Part shown: positions 1-7,365 of the stretch, piece by piece
How positions within the stretch are numbered: position 1 is the first letter of the stretch
Layout of the letters: the number at the start of each line of letters is the position of its first letter
Assembly: GCA_003003615.1 (NCBI GenBank)
Contig: PVWD01000006.1
Coordinates: 1-61,626, forward strand
DNA length: 61,626 bases
Reading direction: 5' to 3'
From: a filamentous cyanobacterium CCP2
GTDB taxonomy: Bacteria; Cyanobacteriota; Cyanobacteriia; Elainellales; Elainellaceae
Position numbers and translations under genes: made by a program
The notes under the pieces: model-generated
Seen by the model: only the letters and a program-made list of their open reading frames with translations
What the model was told of the DNA's origin: nothing
Databases searched by the model: none

Positions 1-2
1 TT

Positions 3-419
3 ACTGCTTACTTTCAGAATACGGGGCAGCAGTTGCGTTATGTGGCACGAGAGATGCAGGAGCTAGCAGAGCAGTTGCAGCAGTTGGAGTTGCAAGAGGT
101 GCCCCAGAGGGAGGTGCTGACCAGTGTGGGGCAGGTAGAGTTTGAGGTGAGGGAGGTGGGATTGCGGGAGGTGGAGGCACTGATGGTTAGTCCGCTCAGT
201 TCTGAGTGCGAACTGGATTTGGAGTGGCTGCGACAGAGTTACTCAGTGGAGGGGAACTGGTTTCCGTTGTACGTGGCGATCGAGGAGTTGGGGTTTGTAG
301 TCGATGGGGATGGGACGATCTTCATCTCGACGGAGAACTTCCCTGCGGTGCTGTTGGAGAAGGCGCGGCGGCTGATGGTTGAGGTCGCCAACCACCTCTA
401 TTGGTCGAACACCAGCTAG
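3..419 (+). CDS. hypothetical protein, 5'-truncated by window edge
   Basis: The reading frame is open to the left edge, so the true start lies outside the window and the TTG at 33 need not be the start. The visible ~138 residues begin with a Glu/Gln/Leu-rich stretch that looks like a coiled coil (repeated QELAEQLQQLELQE-type heptads). A mixed alpha/beta segment follows, with Trp-Leu and Phe-Val motifs. I recognise no family. The product seems soluble: there is no signal peptide or membrane segment in what can be seen. It is a plausible real gene because of its strong codon-like composition and clean stop, but its function is unknown. Confidence 0.5.
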   Translation, partial: TAYFQNTGQQLRYVAREMQELAEQLQQLELQEVPQREVLTSVGQVEFEVREVGLREVEALMVSPLSSECELDLEWLRQSYSVEGNWFPLYVAIEELGFVVDGDGTIFISTENFPAVLLEKARRLMVEVANHLYWSNTS

Positions 420-538
420 AGTTAGCCTCAGACGATGTCGATGCAGCAGATCTGATGCTCGACCCACTTCCCCCCAAATTCCTCTTCATTCCATCTGGAG
501 CTGCCGAGCTGGCAGGGTTGCGGAAACAGTTTCCATGC

Positions 539-808
539 TTAGTCGTGGCTAACAGTAGAATTTGAGCAAGATGAGTCACTGAAAAAACCAATGCCCCCAA
601 AATGGTCAAGGGTTAACTTGTCTCTGAGATCTAAGGCTGGACAGTCTGAGACATCGCCATCCCAAGCCTCAAAAATCTCTGTCAGCAAAATCGCATTCAT
701 CCACTTCAATGTATCGCCATGTTGAGTAACTCGGCACCAAGCGTTGATCAGTTCAGCGCCGTGTTCTCCAAAGAGAATCTGGAGTGCCTCTTCTTGTTCT
801 TCGTCCAT
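539..808 (-). CDS. small acidic hypothetical protein (89 aa)
   Basis: An 89-residue acidic protein starting at an ATG with an AGGGA-like ribosome site about 10 nt upstream on the minus strand. The sequence contains a Trp-rich helical stretch (INAWCRVTQ, MNAILLTEIFEAW) and a C-terminal Cys/Ser-rich tail. No family is recognised. It stands alone between the partial gene at the left edge and the tRNA-His. It could be a chance reading frame, but its composition and start context are reasonable. Confidence 0.4.
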   Translation of the reverse strand: MDEEQEEALQILFGEHGAELINAWCRVTQHGDTLKWMNAILLTEIFEAWDGDVSDCPALDLRDKLTLDHFGGIGFFSDSSCSNSTVSHD

Positions 809-1134
809 GTCTTTTTCATCCCTTTAGTTTCTAAAGCTTATTCTATAAGGTAAATCCATTATCTTCAAAGAATAGATTTGCTGTGTTGAATCCTGCTACC
901 TACTGAAAGATTTTTATACTAAAGTGCATGTGATAAACTTGCTGAGAATTGTAAATTTAAGATTCTAAAAGCGATCGCCACGCCTTGTCATATTTATTCT
1001 TTTGTCGTGATTGATTCTTTCTACAACTCTTGCACAAATTCTCAAGGTACACCAACGGATAGGTTTGAGTCTCCCTGCCGAATAGAGATAAAAGGCTTAG
1101 TTTGAGAATGCATCGTATCTACATCGTCCTAAGG
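809..1134. other. intergenic region without recognised gene
   Basis: An AT-rich stretch between the small acidic gene and tRNA-His. It contains one GCGATCGC octamer near 970, the HIP1 sequence typical of cyanobacteria. I see no convincing gene, hairpin or repeat. Confidence 0.5.
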
Positions 1135-1210
1135 GGTGCTTAACGGGACTCGAACCCGTTAATGTCCAGCTTCACAGGCTGGTGTCTCGACCACTTCGAC
1201 TTTAAGCACC
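1135..1210 (-). tRNA. tRNA-His (GTG)
   Basis: The minus strand folds as a full cloverleaf. The 7-bp acceptor stem is GTGCTTA/TAAGCAC, with the extra G at -1 facing C73 that is diagnostic of tRNA-His. The anticodon stem is CCAGC/GCTGG around loop CTGTGAA (anticodon GTG). The T arm is ACGGG/CCCGT with TTCGAGT. The 3' CCA is not encoded. The D stem is short (GTC/GAC). The 3' end of a group II intron lies only about 7 bp upstream of its 5' end, so tRNA transcription may depend on or read through that element. Confidence 0.9.
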
Positions 1211-1258
1211 ATCAGTGGTCGGGTAAGGAGGCTACATCACTGCAACCCCCTCCCCTAA

Positions 1259-1292
1259 GAACCGTGCTTGCGACTTTCACCGCACACGGCTC
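1259..1292 (-). ncRNA. group II intron domain V
   Basis: A 34-nt hairpin on the minus strand starting GAGCCGTGTGCGG and ending CGCAAGCACGGTTC. It contains the GAAA-type loop and two-nucleotide bulge arrangement of the catalytic domain V. It lies directly downstream of the maturase stop, as expected. Confidence 0.9.
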
Positions 1293-1310
1293 AAGCATTC
1301 TACGAGCTTA

Positions 1311-2981
1311 CTAAGCCATCTTCGAGTGAACCTGCTGGTGGCAATAGAGGTGTACCAACTCCAAGTTGTCATACTTGTTGTTTCCACCTTTGCTTCTAGG
1401 AACTATGTGGTGAATGTGTAACTCCTCATGATTAAGTAGCCAGTCCCCACATAGAGGACATTTACCCTGTTGCCTCGTGGCTAGGGTTCGTTTTCCCTTT
1501 GGCAATGCCTTGATTTCCTTACTTCTTCTAGTCCTCCAGTAATCCCTCAATTCCGGGTTATCGGGTGAGTGAGTTCCTTTGACCATGACGTGTCGTTGGA
1601 TTTTGATTGAACCTAGTTCCAGCAATTCGCCACCGTGCTCCTTAGCTCTAAGAAGCCGCCATGACTTATTACCGTGTTCAAACCCAACATTGAAATATTT
1701 GCGCCGAATCCAGTTGAGGCTCTTCGTTGGATGAGTCCGTCTTGCCCAGCGCAAACATCTACCGACCATCCATCGGTCTAGATTATAGAAGACTTCAGCC
1801 GATACTCCAATTCTGAAGTAATTTCCCCAGCCCCTTATTTTAGGGTTGAGTACTTTGATGACACGTCCGACATCATGACCCAGCACCTTTTTCCATTCAG
1901 CTTTCAGGTTATCCCTGTATTGCTGCACGGATTCTTTACTGGGTTTGATTAAGAGCTTTCGGTTTGACCTTCTATCCTTAACCTCATAGCGTCTTATGTT
2001 AAAGCCGAGGAAATTGAATCCATCGTTTAGGCTTACTATTTGTGCCTTCTCTTCAGAGAATTGAAGACCACGTTCAGCCAGCCATCCTGTCAGAATCCTT
2101 CGACACTCTTCAGCGTCTTCCTCAGTCTCCGTAAACACTACAAAGTCATCGGCGTATCTCACCAAAGCTCTGCGGCTTTTCAGCTCAAAGACATCTCTGT
2201 CTCGTCTGTAGCGCCATTTGATGTTTAGTGCCTCCTCCATGCCATGAAGTGCGACGTTAGCAAGCAGCGGGCTGATCACACCACCTTGAGGAGTTCCACT
2301 ATTAACTAGATGTAACTCTCCAAATTCCACATAACCCGCTTTCAACCATTGTTTGATAAGCTCCCTAGCGGGGAAGTTACCAATGGTCTTCAACAGGTAT
2401 TCATGGCTGATGTTGTCAAAGGCTCCCTTTATATCTGCATCCAAGACATACTTTCTTCTACTTCGGGCATCACCCCTGGCAGAGTTATAGATTGCCTCAA
2501 TTGCGTCATGGCAGCCTCGTCCCGGTCGGAAACCGTAGCTTGAACCCTCGAATTTGGTTTCCCAATAAGGCTCAAGCGCATTTTTGACCATTGCTTGAAT
2601 CGCTCGGTCAGTCATGACTGGTATCCCTAGCGGGCGCTTCTTGCCGTTAGCTTTAGGAATATAAACCCTTCGGACTGGTTGAGCCTTCCACACTTCGTAC
2701 TCTTTAAGTGAATCAGCAAATTTGCCTCTTGCCTCTGGAGTCTTGATGGTTAGCTTGTCCACTCCTGGGGTATTCTTGCCAGCATTGATCTGAGTCACTC
2801 TCCTTACCGCTTGTAAACGGCTTGAGTAGCTTCTCAGCATTAGTCGTTGAAGTGAGCGGACTTTTTTAAGGTCACCCTGCTTAGCTGCACGATAGATTCG
2901 TTGTCTGAGATTAGTCACGGTTTTATTGACCTTCTGCCAATCGACAGCCGACCAGTCCGTGTCTGTGGTTACGTTAGACAT
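1311..2981 (-). CDS. ltrA: group II intron reverse transcriptase/maturase with HNH endonuclease
   Basis: The intron-encoded protein that splices and mobilises its host intron. Order of domains: RT finger/palm with IYIPKANGKKRPLGIP-type motif, SSYGFRPGRGCHDA, DADIKGAFD, the SGTPQGGVISPLLANV motif and the catalytic RYADDFV box; then the maturase (X) domain with GWGNYFRIG; then a C-terminal HNH/zinc nuclease with CPLCGDW, HIHHIVPRSKGG and NLELVHLYCHQQVH. All catalytic motifs are intact. The ATG at 2981 is chosen because GGAG lies 7 nt before it; the frame can be extended four codons further. The RNA context (domain V downstream) shows it sits in a group II intron. Confidence 0.93.
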   Translation of the reverse strand: MSNVTTDTDWSAVDWQKVNKTVTNLRQRIYRAAKQGDLKKVRSLQRLMLRSYSSRLQAVRRVTQINAGKNTPGVDKLTIKTPEARGKFADSLKEYEVWKAQPVRRVYIPKANGKKRPLGIPVMTDRAIQAMVKNALEPYWETKFEGSSYGFRPGRGCHDAIEAIYNSARGDARSRRKYVLDADIKGAFDNISHEYLLKTIGNFPARELIKQWLKAGYVEFGELHLVNSGTPQGGVISPLLANVALHGMEEALNIKWRYRRDRDVFELKSRRALVRYADDFVVFTETEEDAEECRRILTGWLAERGLQFSEEKAQIVSLNDGFNFLGFNIRRYEVKDRRSNRKLLIKPSKESVQQYRDNLKAEWKKVLGHDVGRVIKVLNPKIRGWGNYFRIGVSAEVFYNLDRWMVGRCLRWARRTHPTKSLNWIRRKYFNVGFEHGNKSWRLLRAKEHGGELLELGSIKIQRHVMVKGTHSPDNPELRDYWRTRRSKEIKALPKGKRTLATRQQGKCPLCGDWLLNHEELHIHHIVPRSKGGNNKYDNLELVHLYCHQQVHSKMA

Positions 2982-3329
2982 TGCTGTCTCCAAACTTTTC
3001 CCATCAGATTCGTAGCCTCAACCCTGAACATCGTGTAGAACACCAGTCTCTCGTCTGCATCCTTTCGGATTGGGTATTACCCTATCCATCGAGTTATCAG
3101 GGACAAGTCCTGTTTCCTCCTGCCTTTCGGCTGATGGCATTCGCTTCTAGAGACATCCCTTTCCTTCTACGGCACAGCGTCCCTTGCGGGTTGCCTTCTG
3201 GTAAATCAGACCGTATGAGGGTTACTGCGTTTCACTCCTAGCAGATACGACTAACTTAGGTTTGAAATGACCCCCGATTTTCGGACAGGAGGGTAAGAGT
3301 AGTATCCTTGTTCTTGAAAGGGGGCAATT

Positions 3330-3635
3330 ATGACAGCAAACCGTCGTCAATATACCGCAGAGTTCAAAGCAAAACTCGTTCTGCAAGTGCTGAGTGGTGA
3401 AAAGACACCGAGCGATCTGTGCCGAGCGCACAAGCTGAACCCAAATGTGCTGAATCGGTGGCGCAAAGAATTCTTGGAGCAGGCAGCGAGCATTTTCGAG
3501 CGGGGTGAAGTGGGCAGCGAGCAAGAACAGAAGATCGCCGAGTTGGAGCGGTTGGTGGGGCAACTAACCATGCAGCTAGAAATCGCAAAAAAGGCATCAC
3601 GGATCTTGAATGGGGACAAAGGCGGCAATTGGTGA
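3330..3635 (+). CDS. IS3 transposase OrfA (DNA-binding subunit)
   Basis: A 101-residue protein with the HTH_Tnp_1 helix-turn-helix in its first half (YTAEFKAKLVLQVLSG...SDLCRAHKLNPNVLNRWRKEF) and a C-terminal leucine-zipper coiled coil (ELERLVGQLTMQLEIAKK). It ends seven bases inside the start of orfB, in a different frame. This overlap fits the family's programmed -1 frameshift that makes the OrfAB transposase. The GGGGGCAATT before the ATG is only a weak ribosome site. Confidence 0.9.
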   Translation: MTANRRQYTAEFKAKLVLQVLSGEKTPSDLCRAHKLNPNVLNRWRKEFLEQAASIFERGEVGSEQEQKIAELERLVGQLTMQLEIAKKASRILNGDKGGNW

Positions 3636-4486
3636 AGCAATTGGCTCAGGAGTATCCCATCACGGTGGTGTGTCGAGTCTTTGCCATCTCACGCAGCAGT
3701 TTGTACTACAAGCCTGTAGAACCAAAACCCAATGATGAGGTCAAAGAGCAGATTGCCCACCTGGCAGCAGCACACCCAACTTATGGTTATCGCCGGATTA
3801 GTGCCATGCTGCATCGACAAGGGTGCAAAGTCAACAACAAACGGGTGCGACGGTTGATGAGTGAGATGGGTTTAGCAGCTCAACGTCCAAAGAAACGCTG
3901 CCGCACCACCAATAGTGAGCACTCGTTGCCCCGTTATCCCAACCGAGTCGAGGGATTGGTGGTCGAACGACCCGACCAGTTGTGGGTAGGGGATATAACG
4001 TATGTGAAGTTGGGGTGTGAATTTGTCTATCTAGCGGTGTTGATGGATGTGTTTACTCGTAGCATTCGAGGCTGGCAGTTAGCCAGAAGTATGGAAGTGG
4101 AGTTGACCCTGGTGGTTCTGAAGCGAGCTTTAGCTAGAGGCAGACCAGAAATACATCATTCTGATCAGGGAGTACAGTATGCGGCAAAGGAGTACACAAG
4201 ATTATTGGAGGAACAAGGGATTGCAATCAGCATGGCAGAGGTAGGAGAGGCATGGCAGAACGGCTATGCAGAGCGATTAATGAGAACGATTAAGGAAGAG
4301 GAGGTGGAGTTATCAGAGTATCGCAATTTTGAGGAGGCATATCAGGAGATTGGCAAGTTTTTGGATGAGGTGTATACGAAGAAGAGGATACATTCGTCAC
4401 TGGGTTATCTAACACCAGTGGAGTTTGAAAACCAATGGAAAGAACAACAAGCAGAAGAAAAGAGGAATAGAGAAGAGGCTAATTGA
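3629..4486 (+). CDS. IS3 transposase OrfB (DDE integrase)
   Basis: A 285-residue rve-type DDE recombinase. It has an N-terminal HTH_21 segment (HPTYGYRRISAMLHR). The catalytic triad is visible as WVGDITYV (D), IHHSDQGVQY (D) and NGYAERLMRTIKEE (E), followed by the family's ending IHSSLGYLTPVEFE. All catalytic residues are intact, so the element could be active through OrfAB. Confidence 0.92.
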   Translation: MVKQLAQEYPITVVCRVFAISRSSLYYKPVEPKPNDEVKEQIAHLAAAHPTYGYRRISAMLHRQGCKVNNKRVRRLMSEMGLAAQRPKKRCRTTNSEHSLPRYPNRVEGLVVERPDQLWVGDITYVKLGCEFVYLAVLMDVFTRSIRGWQLARSMEVELTLVVLKRALARGRPEIHHSDQGVQYAAKEYTRLLEEQGIAISMAEVGEAWQNGYAERLMRTIKEEEVELSEYRNFEEAYQEIGKFLDEVYTKKRIHSSLGYLTPVEFENQWKEQQAEEKRNREEAN

Positions 4487-4540
4487 TGTATGATTGTGAG
4501 AATACATCGTTTTGACTGAAACTGGCTTTTTAGGTGTCCA

Positions 4541-5162
4541 GGTTTAGGGATGCACTACAGTGAGCCTGTAGCCACTCGATCAAGGTTTCTGCTTTACGGT
4601 CTGCTAGTAAGGCAATCGGTTGATGCGTTTCCAGATTAACCAAGATAGTGCCGTAATTGTGACCTTTGCGGAGGGCAAAGTCATCGACACCCAATACCTT
4701 GGGGGTAGTAAAGTCCGGCAGTGGCAGTCGCTGAAGATGGTTCAGCAGGGTACTGCCACAGAGCGTGTAACCCAGGCAATTGCCTAATCGAGCCCCTGCG
4801 GCACCCGCCAGCGCTAAGCCGATTGACTGTAACCGTTGTATCAATCGCACGGTCTTTCTCCCCCAAGGGGCAACCACTTCAGGCAGTCGCTCTGTAAAGA
4901 TGCGGCGGCGACACTCAGAGTTTGGGCAGAAAAACTTACACACTTGAAGAATCAGTCTAAGCCTGAAATGGACGCACGGTAGGTCGGCTAGCGTTCGCTC
5001 ATAGTGGCTATGGATTCGCTGAGTTAGACCACCACACAGTGGACAGGGGACTATCGTTTGCGTAGAGGAAAGATTTAGCAAGAGGCAATCGCCTGACTCA
5101 ATGGAGTAGCTTTCCAACCGTAGCAGACTGGTACTAGGCAACAGAGCTTGAAGGAATTCCAT
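4541..5162 (-). pseudogene. ISL3-family transposase, C-terminal half lost
   Basis: About 207 residues remain of a ~400-residue transposase. It has the N-terminal zinc-binding motif CPLCGG...[11 protein letters not shown], the helix-turn-helix-like segment, and the first catalytic region [20 protein letters not shown]. The second Asp and the Glu are missing because the frame runs into the terminal repeat of the IS3 element. The reading frame stays open only by chance into that repeat, to a stop near 4530. Confidence 0.85.
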
Positions 5163-5235
5163 GGGCAGAGCACTGGAAGGGGTAATCTATAGTTTCCTCC
5201 CTACTCCTCGGCTTCACCAAAAGCTGGGAAGAGCC
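4541..5235 (-). mobile_element. ISL3-family element, truncated
   Basis: The remnant begins at a GGCTCTTCCCAGCTTTTGG-type terminal repeat (near 5217-5235 on the minus strand) and contains only the N-terminal half of the transposase before the IS3 end. The other ISL3 end is not found beyond the IS3 element, where group II intron sequence follows instead. Confidence 0.7.
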
Positions 5236-5397
5236 CATGTTCATTGTCGTTTAACAACTTAGTCCGAAAACAGTCCGAGCCTATCTACTACAAGGTTCTC
5301 AGGGTGTGGATTGCGGAACGATCTTCAGACCTTAAACACAGTGGTGCTTTCAGCGTTTCGTGGCACTGAATTGCATATATCCTGATTACACCTCATT

Positions 5398-5640
5398 ATG
5401 TACCTGCAACGAGACATCGATGTCCTGGCGCAGCTCCTCACCCAGCAGCAGGAGGCTTCAGTCGAGGCAAATTAACTGATTCGTAAATACCTCGATCAGG
5501 TGTATGACAAGGTAATTGGTGTGTCTCAATGTTTGCCTCATTATCAGACAGCTTCTGGCTCTTACCTTGTGGATGGAGGAGAGGCTGGGACTTATCGGAT
5601 TAGTCGGCAAATGGGAACAATTGTACTGCGGGGTGTTTAA
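5398..5640 (+). pseudogene. small pseudogene interrupted by a stop codon
   Basis: From the ATG at 5398 one frame encodes about 80 residues (MYLQRDIDVLAQLLTQQQ..., LIRKYLDQVYDKVIG, YQTASGSYLVDGGEAG, ISRQMGTIVLRGV). A single TAA at 5473 interrupts it, and the frame ends at a TAA at 5638. Sense codons resume directly after the stop with protein-like composition, so this looks like a recently broken gene. I do not recognise the family. Confidence 0.5.
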
Positions 5641-5688
5641 TCGGGGTTACGAGGACTGATTTGAGAGAGGATTGAACAGCCACTTCAA

Positions 5689-6743
5689 CAGGACTTACGC
5701 AAAAGCGGCTCTAAACTAAAGAAATGAGCTTCACTAAACTGGACTACTGCCAATATTTGCTGAGCAGTCCTATCAACTACACGGTGACGAACTTAGCTGA
5801 TCATCTCGAAGGGATCAGCCATGACCGCATCAACCGCTACCTGCGCGGTGAGAAATTAACGCCTCGTTTGTTATGGGAGAACGTCAAACCCCTGCTGCAA
5901 CCCTCCCCGAATGCTTATCTTTTATTCGATGATACCGTTTTGGATAAGCGGCATTCGACCTCGATTGAGTTGACCCGTCGGCAGTACAGTGGCAACGAAC
6001 ATCGTGTCCTTCGAGGCATCGGGTTAGTGAGTTGCGTGTACGTCAATGGTGAAACAGGACAGTTGTGGGTGATTGATTACCGCCTCTACGACCCGGATGG
6101 AGATGCACAGAGCAAGTTAGACCACGTCAGTGACATGCTCAAAGGCACCATTTACAGCAAGCAGTTACCGTTTCAGACTGTTCTGATGGATAGCTGGTAT
6201 GCCACGCAGAAGCTGATGGCTGAGATTGACCAGCTAGAAAAGCTGTACTACTGCCCGCTCAAAACCAATCGGCGCGTGGACGATAGCGGAGGGCATGCAT
6301 CCTATGTGCGGGTTGACGAACTCATTTGGCGTGACGAAGAGTTGCACCAAGGCAAGCTGATTAAGATACGTGGTTTTCCCAAAGACAAGAAGGTGAAATT
6401 GTTCCGAGTCACTGTTTCCACCAACAGGACGGAGTTTGTCGCGACTAACGACTTATCTCAAGCTTCAACCGATGCGCTACGAGATGTGTGCGGTATCCGT
6501 TGGAAGATTGAGGAGTTTCACCGTGAACTGAAGCAACTCACAGGCGTGGAAGCTTGTCAGTGTCGCAAAGCTCGGATTCAACGCAATCATATTGCTTGTG
6601 CTCTACTGGTGTGGACTCGTCTCAAATCGATTGCCTATCAAACCGGCAGAACGATTTACCAAGTTAAGCATGGGATGCTGTCGGACTACTTGATTGAGCA
6701 ACTTAAGCATCCATCTATTCCAATGTCCCTTGCGTAAGTCCTG
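5689..6743 (+). mobile_element. IS701-like insertion sequence with intact ends
   Basis: It is bounded by perfect 13-bp inverted repeats CAGGACTTACGCA (5689-5701) and its complement (6731-6743), flanked by a 5-bp direct repeat TTCAA (5684-5688 and 6744-6748). Ends and target duplication are intact, which suggests recent insertion. Confidence 0.9.
5724..6737 (+). CDS. DDE transposase, IS701/IS4-like
   Basis: A 337-residue transposase filling the element. The first catalytic Asp lies in YLLFDDTVLDKRHS, the second in TVLMDSWYATQKLM, and the Glu in WKIEEFHRELKQLTG, in a YREK-like context. The N-terminal segment (TNLADHLEGISHDRINRYL) is a likely DNA-binding region. The stop codon lies just inside the right inverted repeat. 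Assignment to IS701 rather than another IS4-superfamily group rests on overall resemblance and is moderately sure. Confidence 0.85.
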   Translation: MSFTKLDYCQYLLSSPINYTVTNLADHLEGISHDRINRYLRGEKLTPRLLWENVKPLLQPSPNAYLLFDDTVLDKRHSTSIELTRRQYSGNEHRVLRGIGLVSCVYVNGETGQLWVIDYRLYDPDGDAQSKLDHVSDMLKGTIYSKQLPFQTVLMDSWYATQKLMAEIDQLEKLYYCPLKTNRRVDDSGGHASYVRVDELIWRDEELHQGKLIKIRGFPKDKKVKLFRVTVSTNRTEFVATNDLSQASTDALRDVCGIRWKIEEFHRELKQLTGVEACQCRKARIQRNHIACALLVWTRLKSIAYQTGRTIYQVKHGMLSDYLIEQLKHPSIPMSLA

Positions 6744-6748
6744 TTCAA

Positions 6749-7365
6749 CAAAAACTGCCTCTCACTCTGTTGCACATATAGCCCTCGACCGATGACATGA
6801 CCGAGTCGGTGCAGGTTCCTTAACGTCAATAATTTGCTTCCTAAGCCAATCTGGAACTATGCCGAGACATGGCAAGTAGTAAGGTTTTCTTCTATCCACC
6901 TTTCGCTTTTCGGGCTGGTCTAGTATCATCGTCAACTATCGACAACGTACTCACACCCTGTTTTGCTGGAATCAATAAATTGAAGCGGTTAGATTCTGTT
7001 GAATCTAAGGTATATAGCCGTCCGAAATCATTTATAAACGGATGTATCTTTGAAATCCTTGTAGGGCAATACTTTCATTCTCAACTGTGTTCATAATCTA
7101 CGTGTGACGGCTATAGCATTTGCAGTTGATGATGTAATCGGGAGGTTCGCATCGGTTCATGTGGTTGTGTGGTAACTTTCACAGTAAACCGAAAACGCCC
7201 TTCTACCAAGGGTTGAGCCTCCCTCCTCCTCCTGTTTTGTCAGTCAACCAGGGGTACACCTCAGTATCCCACTTTTGCATTTACATGATGGATAGTTCAT
7301 TGGCAGGCAAGATGCCTGCGCTACGGCAATCGATCAATTTGCATAAATGGGATGCTCCCTTCATG
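6749..7365. other. intergenic region without recognised gene
   Basis: Short open frames here have no protein-like features. The only notable element is a GGCAGGCAAGATGCC repeat unit at 7302-7316, also seen near 60.9 kb. The region probably holds the downstream end of the minus-strand caspase-STAND gene's transcript. Confidence 0.5.
7302..7316. repeat. dispersed GGCAGGCAAGATGCC repeat, copy 1
   Basis: A 15-bp sequence identical to 60942-60956. Here the following bases continue TGCGCTACGG, as in dispersed repeats common in cyanobacterial intergenic DNA. The two copies differ in their flanks, so the shared core is short. Confidence 0.5.

Larger units (their letters stand above)
1218..3267 (-). 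mobile_element. group II intron, probably 5'-truncated
   Basis: A minus-strand group II intron. It is defined by the maturase gene, a textbook domain V at 1259-1292, a domain VI-like hairpin after it, and a 3' end ...TTACCCGAC near 1218. The upstream domain I-like RNA (about 2982-3250) is present. I do not find the usual GTGCG 5' terminus before the sequence meets the IS3 element at 3268, so the 5' end is either missing or degenerate. The 3' boundary is judged from the consensus terminus and could be off by a few bases. Confidence 0.75.
3268..4540 (+). mobile_element. IS3-family insertion sequence
   Basis: An apparently complete IS3-family element with overlapping orfA and orfB. The left end reads TGACCCCCGATTTTCGGACA and the right end, on the other strand, TGGACACCTAAAAAGCCAGT. 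These imperfect ends are typical of the family. It separates the group II intron fragment from a truncated ISL3 transposase, and no target duplication can be checked because the two flanks come from different elements. That points to deletion or recombination after insertion. Confidence 0.85.
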
